NCBI GenBank assembly: GCA_950022295.1
Contig: OX465598.1
Span: 300,960,001 to 301,024,000 of the forward strand
Reading direction: 5' to 3'
Source of the DNA: Bromus sterilis
Taxonomy: Eukaryota; Streptophyta; Magnoliopsida; Poales; Poaceae
DNA length: 64,000 bases
Both the position numbers and the translations under genes were made by a program. Positions 22,616-33,800 of the stretch are shown here, piece by piece (the stretch's first letter is position 1; every line of letters begins with the position of its first letter). The notes under the pieces were generated by a model. That model searched no databases. It was not told where the DNA came from and worked only from the letters and a program-made list of their open reading frames with translations.

Positions 22616-23840
22616 GGACGGACGGGGCTTGCCTGCTCCGCGGCTATGCTCCCATCCGTGCTCTCGTATCAATCCAGCGCCATCCACCTTCTCCGTTTCG
22701 TGTTTTTCCTTCATAAAAAAAAAACCCAAGCTCAGCAACTAATAAACCAACCGTTTCGCACTTTTTCTAACCCAAAGTAATTTGCCCCGTAACAAAATAG
22801 AGATCTGGAGCGAAAACTTTTCCTGTACATGAGTTAACTATCCAATTCTATATGGTGTCAAAAAAATGGTGTAAAAAAAACTATCCAATTCTATGTCTTT
22901 TTCTTCCTTATAATCAAAGTTCTTGTCCCAAAGCATAGACTCTACTACAGCAATTCCACAATGTATCTTCTTGCTATGGCTAGTCATGACGGCAAAGCTG
23001 CGTGTTGGAGTTGGTGGCGACCAACAGTCGCCAGCAGGAGGTTGCCATCTTCCTCGCGTTGCCCCACCATCTCCTTCCTCTTCAATGAATCTTTCTTCGA
23101 AGGACGAAGCAAGCAGCAGGGACATGACGGACGTGGCCATAAGAGCTGCGAAGGTGAACGCCATGACGAGGAACTGCATGCAACTCGATGACGAGCACGG
23201 CGGCCGGGAGAGGGAGTCCACGGCTGCACGACGGTGTGCAGTAAACCGACGGCGGCGCGCCAGGAGAGGAAGCCCGCGGCTGCAGCTATGGTGTGCAGCG
23301 AGCCGACGGCAAAGCTCCACGCGAACGGTGTGCAGTACGCCAATGGTGGCGCGCCAGGCGAGGAGTTCACGGCTGCAGCGATGGATGGTGTACAATACGC
23401 CGACGGTGACGCGCCATGAGAGGGATTCCGTACGCGTAAAGACAGTGCGCAGTTTTCTGACGAGCTCCACGCCTGGGAGGACCACGAACCAGCATCCCTG
23501 CCGTCCCCGGACGGCGAGGAAGACGAGGGTGTCGCCTCGCCGCACTGCCTGAACCCCGTCCGCGTCCTAGTTCTTCCTCCCTCCCGGCCCCTCGCCTGAG
23601 GCACTCCACCAGACCCACCTCGTCATGCTCCTCCTGCTCGGACAAGCCCGCCCATCTCCTGTGTAGATCGACGCCATGGCGTCCGCCCAGGCGGAGCTCT
23701 CCCTCCAGTGGCTTCTCTGGTTTTCCGGCCTTTTTACTGCTTTTTTTTAAACGAAGGCGGAGGTGGGATGTCGTTGGATTGATGCCACGTATACGGGAGC
23801 ACGGATGGGAGCATAGCCGCGGAGCAGGCAAGGCGGACGG
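22616..23840. repeat. Large inverted repeat (arms about 90 bp) upstream of HRD1
   Basis: The arm at 22616-22702 and the inverse of the arm at 23750-23840 share long runs such as GCCTGCTCCGCGGCTATGCT followed by CCCATCCGTGCTC, CATCAATCCA/TATCAATCCA and TCC(G)CCTTCG-type text. The arms enclose about 1.05 kb containing the minisatellite at 23215-23425. The arrangement fits a foldback or non-autonomous DNA transposon, but I could not find a flanking target duplication. An ATG-started 24-codon frame (23676-23750, MASAQAELSLQW start) ends exactly at the inner edge of the right arm; it may be the start of a truncated gene. Confidence 0.6.
23215..23425. repeat. GC-rich minisatellite, about four units of 50-57 bp
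   Basis: Units carry CGGCTGCAGC.ATGG, then GGTGTGCAGTACGCC (or variants), GACGGTGGCGCGCCAGG and AGAGGA. Copies start near 23220, 23277, 23327 and 23370, and the second is the most diverged. The repeat creates long open frames in several readings on both strands, none starting with a plausible ATG. Confidence 0.65.
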
Positions 23841-23868
23841 TCCCAAGGGAAAAATAACGGAAAAGATA

Positions 23869-24089
23869 GGTACCACAATTGTGGGCCGAGGTACTTCCGC
23901 CCACACGATTTAATATGGCAATTTTTTATTATGTATAGATGAAAATTGTAAATTAAAGTTGTTATATTGAAGCAACAATTGTTATGTACTAACAAAAATT
24001 GCCACGACAAATGTTGCCATCTCACATAAATTAAATTTGCCATCTAAAAATGTATGGGCGGAAGCGCTCCGTCCACACGTGTGGCAACT
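23869..24089. mobile_element. MITE with long inverted ends (TTGCCA type)
   Basis: The left end GGTACCACAATTGTGGGCCG and the inverse of the right end GTTGCCACACGTGTGGACGG align over about 37 bases, continuing through CTTCCGCCCA(C/T)AC. The interior is AT-rich with repeated TTGCCA. The shape suggests a Mutator-type MITE, but no 9-bp target duplication was confirmed. Confidence 0.55.
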
Positions 24090-24173
24090 ATCGAGGTCCA
24101 AAAATAAATATTGGAGCGGCTATACCTATCATAATGTATTTGTTTGAACTCAACCAATAAGCAATGTAAAGTG

Positions 24174-24486
24174 CGTGAATCAACTTATGATTGAGTTAGT
24201 TAAAAAGATGATTGTATTCTAATCCATCAAAGTTTAAGTCTCAGACTTGGCATTGGTGCTCGCATTTTTCTCAATTTATTTAGGTGTTTCGGGGATATGC
24301 TTTCAATGAGAGGAGACGTTCCTGTCGACTATGAAACGTCTGTGGTGACTATGTCAATCTTAAAATGATGTGTCGGCTCAGTATTGTGAAAATACTCATA
24401 AATGAAGGGTGTGTGTGCGTGCATGCATATGAATGAGTGTTTGCTCGTGTATGTGAGCATCTACATTGTATTGTGTTTTAAAAAAA
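24174..24486 (+). mobile_element. tRNA-derived SINE, older copy, TSD CAATGTAAAGTG
   Basis: This 313-bp element matches the inverted SINE at 27378-27684 along its whole length: GTGCTCGCATTTTTC, GGAGACGTTCCTGTCGA, GTGTCGGCTCAGTATTG, GTGTGTGTGCG and a final TGTTTTAAAAAAA. Perfect 12-bp duplications CAATGTAAAGTG lie at 24162-24173 and 24487-24498. The tRNA-related head (GAGTTAGTTA and AAGTTTAAGTCTC in place of the A and B boxes) is degraded, so its internal promoter is probably dead. Confidence 0.9.
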
Positions 24487-24498
24487 CAATGTAAAGTG

Positions 24499-25430
24499 AA
24501 CAGTTAATTTTTTTATTAGATTAAATTATTGTAGGTATTTATACAAAGAGAAAAGATGCGATGAAGAGGCGTCTGTTCGAAACAGATAACAGTTACAAAG
24601 AAAGATTTATCTCATAATTAATACATGTTAATTAACTTCAACACTCCCTCTAATTTATACTTGTTCATCCAAAATTATCTTTGTTAAAGTGAATCCCTTC
24701 TCTTGATTAATATAAGTACATTTTATATATAAGAGGAAGAGAAGCATCGCATGTTTGTACATGCGCTTTAGAGAGATGTGATGCTTGCTATTTAGCAACC
24801 ATACATTAGTTAGACAAGGATATATTCTCATCTAATTACCATGTGCTAATTAATCACAACACCCCCTCTAATCTATGCTTGATCATGTAGCATCCTATTA
24901 CGATCATCTTGGTAGTGCTATCATCTTAAAAAGATTTTAATTTAAAATTTCTTCATTAGAATCTAAAAAAATTGAAACATAAAATCACAGAAAAACATAA
25001 TGTGATGTTATGACGAAAACATATCTCAAGAGGAGACACCCCTGATACTTGCAAGTCCTAAAGTCGTCACATACCAATTTCATGAACATATTTCTCGAAT
25101 GTAGAATTTTTGAAATGTAGCATTTGGTAGAGACTTAGCAAATAAATCAGCAAGATTTTTTGCATGATTTTAACTTGCAAAATGTTTATTTCCCCGCTTT
25201 CCTGAAGTTTATGTGAGAAAACAGCTTAGCAGCAATATTCTTAGTGATGTTTCTCTTAATGTATCATATTTACATTTGAGCAACACAAGTTGTATTATCT
25301 TAATAGATGATAGTACAATAGATGATTTGATAGAACCAACTCCACATGACTATTGTATGGGGTTTACCATTTTGCGAAGCCACACACATTGGCGTGATGC
25401 TTTATATAATAAAACTAGATGATATCCCGC
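24499..25430 (-). pseudogene. Decayed copia 3' end: RNase H tail, polypurine tract and LTR
   Basis: Minus-strand reading of about 25030-25420 gives, across several frames, the C-terminal copia signature: KHFASNHAKNLADLFAKSLP, then ATFQKF, and a stretch resembling GMRRLRDLQ.SG. Farther along, AGAGGGGGTGTTGTGATTAA (ending at 24857) looks like a polypurine tract followed by an LTR start. A second similar tract with TGTTGAAGTTAATTAAC ends near 24642. The LTR remainder runs to about 24499, where the SINE duplication begins. Multiple frameshifts and stops make it clearly dead. Confidence 0.6.
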
Positions 25431-27363
25431 GCGTTGCTGTGGGAACTGTTAAAAAAGAATTTAATATTTTAAAACATATAAAAAATTATGAAACCTAGTA
25501 TAATTTGATTATAAATTATTTTTTGAAATAAATAATGTTTAAAATAAAAAATCTAAGAAAATTTGATGAAATATCCGAAATTGAGTTTGATTTTTTGTTT
25601 TGTTAATTTAGTTACTTTACAATATATCGGTGAGATGATATGAGACACAAACAACGTTGAGTAGATACAGTGAAGACATGCCAACCCTTGGCTAAACCTA
25701 AAATAATGATAGCAACTGTGGATGTGTATTTATAAAAAAAATGCGATGTAACTCATAATTTGTTTTTTATAAAAAATGCTTATAAATTATGAAGTTGAGT
25801 GCATAAAAAAGATATTATTTATTTATGATAGGTTGCATGCACATGCAATGTTAATAGGAGCATGTGCATGAAGAGTTAGTGGAAGATTTTTTTTATATGA
25901 TGGACCTACTTGATGATATGGATAGCTTACATGTCAAGATAAATATGTTAGTGGGGATGAACTATTTAGGTATTATTGGTTATCTCAGAATGATTTATGG
26001 AAGTTGCAACCAGAGTCTGGTTGTAAGACTTCCATGCTATAGCAGTCCCACCATGTAGGAACACTAAGCTTGTCTATGATCTGCTATAGTGGGGATCTTA
26101 TCAATGTACCCAATGATATTGGTGTTCATATTTCCTTGAAAGTGAAAAATCAGGACAAGATGTTTGATGTCTTGAAGATATCAAAAGATATTCTTTAGTC
26201 CCAACAAATTTTGTAAGTGGAACCAATGGAATTATGGAACGTTGAGTCCCAATATCTCATTTCCATCATCTTTTGGAATAAATAGATCTTCTATGGTAAC
26301 TTAGCTTCAACCAAAAAAAAAGAGGACTAGTGGCTGCCTAAACCAACAAATCGCTCAGTACAGGCGCATTTCTTTCGAGGATATTAGACGGGAATCTATG
26401 TGTCGTTGGTACTCTGTGATGATATGACCATGTATTCGATGTATGTTACCTACTTTCAAGAGATGACTTCTCTATGTCTAGAGAACGAACTGCCATGAGA
26501 GTTATGGATAGATTAGATTTGTCCATAATGATTTTTTAAATATATTTTGGATATAGACATCATAGTATACCATAATGTATGAATGAAGGTGCTCAAGTTG
26601 TAGTAACCAGCGATATTTTGGTTTACCCAAATCCTTCATTTTAGACTCTGTCAATTAGATGATTACATGTGTCATCACTGCAGGAGTAATCACTGTGTAT
26701 GACACACAAATATGGATAACCATCAGTGTAAGAGTAATCGTTGTGTATAAGGAGCTCTCTACGTTGGTTGTACCAAATATACCGACAACAATAAGTCATA
26801 CGGCGACTTACTGATATTTACATAATGTATGTTGCATTTTATATTTCGACTCAAAATTGAGATTTCATAAAAAATCGATCATATATGTCTGAATCTAGTG
26901 ATCCACATGGATATATGATCACTACATCTATCAACTGCATAGATGGATGATTTTGTACTGCCATTAAGGAAATGTATCGGAAAGATGTTCCACGTTTAGA
27001 GAATAGTTGGGTATCTGCGTGAACCCTTGTGCTACAATACTTGCTTTATGTTTCACCACCTTGTTGTTCTCTCGTTCTGTTTCCAGAAGAAAATTGGTGT
27101 ATGTATTGCTTTTATGAATACCTTCCCTTTATTGAGCAAGATCATTTCTACCTAGATTATACCCTTTGCTTGAGTTCAGTCCGAGTGTTGTTCACACTTT
27201 TCCATGGCCATGATTATTTCTACCTAGATCGTTTGAAATGTTTTTTTGCAACCTAGTCGAGAAATATATGTCGATAATTGTAAACTTCTGATTATATGTT
27301 TCTCTAGAATCTATATATTGATATATATTTGACTAAAATATCGTTGCACATGGTGACTACTAA
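25431..27363. other. AT-rich intergenic sequence, no supported gene
   Basis: About 1.9 kb of AT-rich DNA. Short frames (for example 25864-26058 and 27029-27256) lack domains and splice support. Near 25428 is the phrase GATGATATCCCGCGCGTTGC, which stands out by its GC content and may mark the edge of an old transposon. Otherwise I see nothing. Confidence 0.3.
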
Positions 27364-27377
27364 GAACAACAGAGTCT

Positions 27378-27684
27378 TTTTTTAGAACACAGTACAACAC
27401 AGACGCTCACATACATGAGTATACACTCACCCCTATGAACGCACACACACACCCTACTCCTATGAGCATCTTCGCAATACTGAGCCGACATATCATCTTG
27501 AAATTAACGAAGTCATCACCTCATCTTCGACAGGTACGTCTCCTCCCACTGAAATCACATCGCCGAAAGGCCTGGAATAAATCCAGGAAAATGCGAGCAC
27601 AAATGTTAAATATGGGATTTGAACTTTGGTGGGCTGTGGATACCACTGTCCCTCTAACCAACTCAACCACAGGTTGATTTGTGC
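27378..27684 (-). mobile_element. tRNA-derived SINE, TSD GAACAACAGAGTCT
   Basis: On the minus strand the element starts with a tRNA-like head: GTTGGTTAGAGGG (A-box type) and AAGTTCAAATCCC (B-box type). It then runs through GTGCTCGCATTTTCC, GGAGGAGACGTACCTGTCGA and ATATGTCGGCTCAGTATTG to a short poly(A). Perfect 14-bp duplications lie at 27364-27377 and 27685-27698. RNA polymerase III transcription from the internal boxes is expected for this class. The partner copy is at 24174-24486. Confidence 0.92.
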
Positions 27685-27817
27685 GAACAACAGAGTCTAA
27701 AACATAAATTAATACTGCTAGAACTTCTGTTAGTCTAAAAACATAAGAACAGTAGCAGGAGTGTGCGCGTGCAGTTTTTTTCTTGCCTATTTGGCCCACC
27801 ACCACGACGTAACCAAC

Positions 27818-28593
27818 TGATGGGTGTAGATAACACCTCCTCGTTGGTTACCCCAAGCGGAAGGTTATGATGTAGATAACAAATTGCCCTCACTGAAGAT
27901 ATCGAGGTTAGCAATCCAGTAGGATTCCAGAGACGACAAGTAGGCGTCTGCTGCTCTGGCGCTAATAGAAGACGCGAACCTGCACACAAGAACACAGATA
28001 ACTTTGCTCCCAACGGGTACGGAGAGGTTGTCAATCTCTCCGGCCTTGTTGTTTACAAAGGGAAAAATGCAAAGGGTAATAGTGATAATGCAACGAAAGG
28101 AAAAGGTAATCAGTAAATAAAAGCGGTGTAAACTTAAAATGTGGATATGGACCGGGGTACCATGATGCTCACTAGTAGTGTCTTTCTCCCAAAAGAGGGG
28201 AGACAGTAAACAACTATGTTGGGTAAACAAATTACAGCTAGGCAATTACATAATTATAAACACACCGCAATGCTAGTTATGCTACTAGAAAAGTAAAAGC
28301 CTCAATCGTATGGGCATTACAACAAGACAAGTAGATCGTTTATTCATCGGCATGTACTGACTAATTATCCACCTTGAGATATCTATCCAGAATATCTTGC
28401 TGGTATTAAGTTGCGAGCCACAACTAAAGTTGCAAACCCAAAGCAACAGATAACTGCCTTAACACTTTATGCGTAATGTAAGCAATCCTTATGGCACGCA
28501 GTCATAAGTACCGTTGTTTTACTCCTAATGGCAACATCACATTCCCTAGTCTCATGTTTATGTCACTCAAGCTAAACATAAGGAGGCATGAAC
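27818..28593 (-). repeat. Athila-type LTR 'A', left part
   Basis: The block begins TGATGGGTGTAG and follows the LTR seen at 39897 and 59404 (phrases CTCGTTGGTTACCCCAAG, AACTTTGCTCCCAACG, CAATCTCTCCGGCCTTGTTG). It is broken at 28593 by the CACTA transposon and resumes at 39185. The sequence is clearly more diverged than B, C and D, so it is the older copy. Confidence 0.85.
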
Positions 28594-28605
28594 CACTACT
28601 GGAAA

Positions 28606-28930
28606 CAGGAGTTTTGCCGTCAGCCCAAGGCTTTGCCGTCAGCTTTCCATCGGGGCGGACGGCAAAGATCCTATGCCGTCAGCCTGGGAAAAAGCTAACG
28701 ACATAGATCCGGCCTACGGCGTAGGGCTGCTATGCCGTCAGCCTGTTCTAAGCCGTCTGTTGGCTGACGGCAAACAACGCAACAACGGACGGCAAAGAAC
28801 GGTAGACGGCCTCCCCTAGGCCACGTGTCCTTTGCAGACCCGACGTAACGGCTCCAAGCTTTGCCGTCAGCCGGCGAACGGCATAGCCTAACGGCAGACG
28901 TTGTCGTCAGCCGGCTGACGGCAAAGCGTG
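28606..28930. repeat. Left TIR inner part and subterminal TTTGCCGTCAGC repeats of the CACTA
   Basis: Multiple copies, in both orientations, of TTTGCCGTCAGC or CCGTCAGCC and their inverse GCTGACGGCAAA. In En/Spm these clustered subterminal motifs are the binding sites of the TnpA-type protein. The region leads into a CT-rich leader (28940-29450). Confidence 0.85.
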
Positions 28931-28939
28931 GCCCTAACC

Positions 28940-30522
28940 CCCGGTCGTGGGCACACCCTAACCCCCACCACCCCACACTCCTCTCGCCACCACCTCCTCT
29001 CGTCCCACCCGCCGCCTGCACCAACGCCGCCACCCTGCCCTGCACCGCTCCCCTGTCACCGCCGGCGGTGAGCCGCTCTCCCTTCCCCTCTCCATCCCAC
29101 TCCGCCTCTCTCCCCCCCTCTCCATCTCCTCTGACGCAGCCCCCCCTCTCTCCTAGATCTACAGGACGTCGCCGTCGTGCTGCCCCTCCTCTCTGCCGCC
29201 GCCAGAGGAGTCAACGTCCCGACGAGCTCCTCCGCCCCGCTGGTAAGCCCCAGCCCCACCCCCTCTCCCCTTCCCCCTCTCCACCTCCTCTCTAACGCAG
29301 CCGCCCCCTTGATCACCAGGAAAACTGCTCTGCGACCCCTCCTCTGACCACTCTCCGCCGCCGCTGACCACAGGAGACCGACGAGCCCCTCCTCCCCGCT
29401 GGTAGCCCCATCCATCGCCGACCACCCACTAAAGACCAGCGTTCTTCCCCCTGGTGAGCATGGCCCCTTTATTTTTAAATTTTTTGTTTGCAATTAGCTA
29501 GTGTAGTTAGTACTTCTGTAGTTAGATTTAGGAATTATTAGTTAGTTAGTGTAGTTACATTTATGAATTAGTTAGTTACCTAGTTTAGGTAGATTTAGGA
29601 ATTAGTCAATTAGCTAGTAGTTAGTACTGTGTTAGTGGTGGAGAAGAAGAACAAAAGGAAAAAAGGAAAGGAAAATAAGTATAAAAAATAGAAGAAATTC
29701 AGTTAGTATGTTAGATTAGTTTTTAAAATCTGTTAGCTTATAATTAGATTAGTTAATGTTAGCTCAGCTTAGCTTAAATCTGTTAAAATTTGTTAGCTTA
29801 CATTTGTTAGAAAATAAAATGAAAGAAAAGAAAAGTAAAAGAAAAGAAACAATTTGTTAGTATTAACTAGTGACTATTACAGTATATGAGAAAAGTAAAA
29901 AAGGAAGAAAAGGAAGAAAGATATCAACTTTGCATTGATGACGCCATTAGTCTATAGCTCCCATGGGGATAATTCCTATAGTTGCTTTGTGCTACAATAA
30001 GGGCACTCTCATGTCATGCCCTTAGATGGCATGACAAACTCCTATGGCACCTTTATTACTTGCTCTAAAGTAGTCATGGTGATATAATTGCTTTGCTCAT
30101 AATATAAATCTGCAATTTGAGATTTTTATAAGATTTAATCCAGACACCAAAGAAGGTTGATTCAATGGAAATAAAATAGAGGTGGTTAGTTATACTTTCA
30201 GCCCGTAGAATTGGGCACATATTTTTATAGGATAAGAGGAGGAGATGAAGATATAGAAGAATAAAAGGAAATATAAGAAAGAAGAAAGAAGAAGAGAAGA
30301 AGTTAGAAAAGAAATATAATTAATATTTTGTTCCCCTTTCCTTTGCTATGTTCCGGCCTTCGTGCCGATGAAACTAGTTAGGTAGAATTAAAATTTAGAT
30401 GTAAGGTTCCATTGCATAACTCGTATGCGTCTCCCGTTCGAAAGATTCCATTTATAAATATGCATTCATTTGCATATTTTTAATTGGATTCTTTCGAATT
30501 GTCCAACGTTATCCATGGACAG
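28940..30522 (+). promoter_or_regulatory. CACTA leader: CT-rich promoter region and AT-rich noncoding DNA
   Basis: 28940-29460 is very C/T-rich with low-complexity frames on both strands and no credible protein. 29460-30470 is AT-rich with reiterated TTAGTTAGT and TTAGGAATTA motifs. It probably holds the transposase promoter and an untranslated leader. No gene is supported. Confidence 0.45.
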
Positions 30523-30739
30523 CCCGAGTATGTGTAGATTGGATTCATTTCCCCAGATATGCTCTCCTCTGGATCAGACGCAGGATTTCGTCAGCGCCAC
30601 CTTGTTGTTCTCCGAGTACACATCCTCTCGGTTTATGCTGAGACGTGTATCAGGAGAACAGCGGGGAGGTGCTGTCGAAATTTTGCGTCAGATCGGGAGG
30701 AGAGCATGGGGAAATGAATCCAATCTGCACATACTCGGG
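30523..30739. repeat. Long inverted repeat (hairpin) before the CACTA transposase gene
   Basis: The arm 30523-30601 (CCCGAGTATGTGTAGATTGG onward through TTCATTTCCCC) is complementary, with few mismatches, to the arm 30664-30739. The loop is about 62 bases. A transcript crossing it would fold into a stem of over 70 base pairs roughly 100 bases upstream of the transposase ATG. Confidence 0.85.
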
Positions 30740-30844
30740 TGGGATTAGGACCTATATTTACCTATTAGCTAGTGTGCATATGTCGTATCACCGTAATTAA
30801 TTATATGCCTTCTGGTGTTAATTTGTACTAGCTAGCTAGCCAGA

Positions 30845-33800
30845 ATGAATGATCGTGCGTGGATGTACACCGGTCACCCTAGTCAGAAAAATATGACTGA
30901 GGAATGGTTGACCAAGACCGAGGAGTTCCTAGAGGTTGCATTTAGTGCTGGCCAACCAAGAACATGGTGCCCCTGCACTAGATGTAAGAACTATTCACAA
31001 CAGACAAAGGATGTAATGGGTAAACACCTGCAAATGCGTGGTTTCATGCCTGATTATACGTTGTGGTCATTTCATGGCGAGTCGGCCCAACGTGTCAGAC
31101 ATGAGGTAGTGCGTCAGTGCATTGAGGATTGTGGTACAGGGATCGAAGACATGGTCAATGACTACAACGATGCTCGTCATGAGGACGAAGAACCGGAGGA
31201 AACTGCCAAGGCCTTTTATGCCATGCTAGAGTCTTCAAAACTCCCACTGCATGCGCACACCAAGCTTTGTCAACTAGATGCCATCGCACAAACAATTGCT
31301 CTTAAGGCACAATTCAACTTGCCCAGAGAGTGCTATGATGCGATGATGACCTTATTCGGGCGCTTTCTACCGGACGGTCATATTATGCCTGCAAACCTAT
31401 ACCACTCAGACAAAATACTCGGTGCACTGAAGATGTCCATCGAGGGGATACATGCTTGTGAGAAAGGATGCGTCTTATTTAGGCATGAGTATGCGGATGA
31501 TAATTATTGTCCACGCTGCAAGTCCTCCAGGTATATTGTCGTAGACAACGGTCTTGGTGAGAAGACGCAGAGCAAAATACCCGTAAACATTCTTCGGTAC
31601 CTACCGATCTTACCAAGAATTCAACGACTTTACATGCTTGAAGAAACAGCAAAACAAATGACATGGCACAGAGATGGAATTAGACGTGCTACAGATGAAT
31701 ACGGGAATTTGATGTTGACCCACCCCTCTGATGGTGAAGCTTGGAAGATGTTCAATGAAATACATAAAGAAGGTAAAGCCAAAGACCCAAGAAACGTGGC
31801 ACTCGCCATTAGCCTCGATGGGTTCAATCCTTTCGGTATGACGACAACCCAGTATAGTTGTTGGCCCGTATTCATCATGCCCCTCAATCTGCCCCCTGGA
31901 GTACTTATGCAAAGAAAGCACATCTTCTTGACGTTGATAGTTCCGAGGCCCAACTATCCCGGAAAAAATATGAATGTGTACTTGCAACCACTGATGGATG
32001 AGTTGAAAGAAGCTTGAGATAATAGGATCTGGACATATGACGCAGCTAGCAAAACAAACTTCCAAATGCATGCTTGGTTGATGTACTCTATGCATGACCT
32101 GCCGGCGTTTGCACTTTTTGTTGCATGGTGCGTGCACGGAAGGTTCCCATGCCCGCAATGCAAGTCTGCTCTTAAGTTTCATTGGCTGCCGGAGGGTCGC
32201 AAGTATTCTTGCTTTGACTTGCATAGACAATTCCTGCCTCTGGACCATGGATTCAGAAAATACAAGAAGAATTTCACCAAAGGTAAAGTTGTCGAGCACG
32301 AGGCACCACCTATGATGACGGGCGCACAAATTCTTGATCAGTTGAACTCACTAGAGCCTGATCCGAACCGGCCAGGGTATTTCTTGGGATATAATACGGA
32401 ACACGCCTGGACCCACAAGCCATGCTTTTGGGATCTCCCCTATTTCAAAGACCTTGCTCTTCCACACAACATTGACATGATGCACACTGAAAAAAATATG
32501 GATGAGGCCCTTTTTGGTACATTGTTCGGCACTGATAAGGGGAAAGATAATGTTAAGGCTAGAGTCGATCAGGAGAGTCTGTGTAATAGGAATTCACTGA
32601 ACATGCGACAACCGAAAGGGAAGAAGAATTGGGAGAAGCCAAAGGCATGGTTCAATCTTAAAAGGGAACACATGAGGGAAATCCTCATCTGGGTGAAAAA
32701 AAAGTTGATGTTCCCCGATGGGTATGCAGCGAATCTAGCAAGGGGAGCAGGTCTTGAAAAGTTGAAAATCTTTGGGCTGAAGAGTCACGATTGGCACATA
32801 TGGCTTGAGCGGATAATGCCGGTAATGTTGCGCGGCTACATCCCCGAGGATGAATGGCTAATAATGGCAGAGCTAAGCTATGTCTTCCGTGTTCTTTGTG
32901 CTAAAGAATTATCGCCTATTGTGATAGAAGAGATGGAAAAACTGGCGCCGGAGTTGATATGCAAGTTAGAGAAGATCTTTCCACCGGGTTTCTTTAATCC
33001 GATGCAGCATATGATTTTGCATCTATCGATGGAGGCAAGATTGGGTGGCCCTGTGCAAAACCGTTTGTGCTATGCAACCGAGAGAATGCAGAAGACGCTT
33101 CGAGCAAAATGTAAAAATAAACGGAGAATTGAAGCATCAATGGCTGAGGCATTCGTTGTCGAGGAAGCGGCAAACTTCGTGACAGCACACTATGCTGCCA
33201 CTAATTACAGTTTGCATAATCCAAAGCCTCGGTACAATACTGGCGACCCCGAGCGACATGAATCCAAGTTCAAACTCTTTAAAGGGAGCCTCGCACCTTG
33301 TGGGGTTATGAAGACAATGACGTTGACCTTCGAGGAATGGGGCATCATTACATTGTATATCTAGACCAACATGACAGAAGTGTGGCCATACATCGAGTAA
33401 GTGTGCGGTACATATTAATTTTTCTGCAACTTCTTGACGAGTTGTGTGTCTAACTTCTCTTAATTATTTGATACAGTCGATTCGTCGCGCAATTCTTGAA
33501 TGGAGTGGCGATCGAAAAAGACTCCATCGAAGAGATTAATCTTCTTGAGAAGCGGGGAGGCGGCAATCCCGGTTTCATCTCTTGGTTTACACAAACGGTA
33601 CTTCTTATATGATATACAGGCCATTTTTATTTCTTCGTCGTCTCAGTACCGACTAATACAACAAGCCTTTCCGTTTCAACTTGTAGGCTAATTCAGAGTC
33701 GATGGACGCTGAATTGAGACAAATCACAAATGGTTTTGACTTTAAGGTCCATACATATGAAAAATACGACATCAATGGGTATCGCTTTCGTACTGGTATG

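Noticed and set aside
22838..23545. 235-codon open frame on the minus strand
   Set aside because: It starts with GTG, not ATG, and runs through the minisatellite, which keeps several frames open at once. No domain is recognisable and no splice context supports it.
27640..27684. tRNA-like A and B boxes
   Set aside because: They belong to the head of a SINE with poly(A) and target duplications. No cloverleaf of a functional tRNA can be completed.
28861..29493. Pro/Ser-rich and Gly/Arg-rich frames of up to 145 codons on both strands
   Set aside because: They lie in a CT-rich leader of the CACTA, where low complexity opens frames on both strands.
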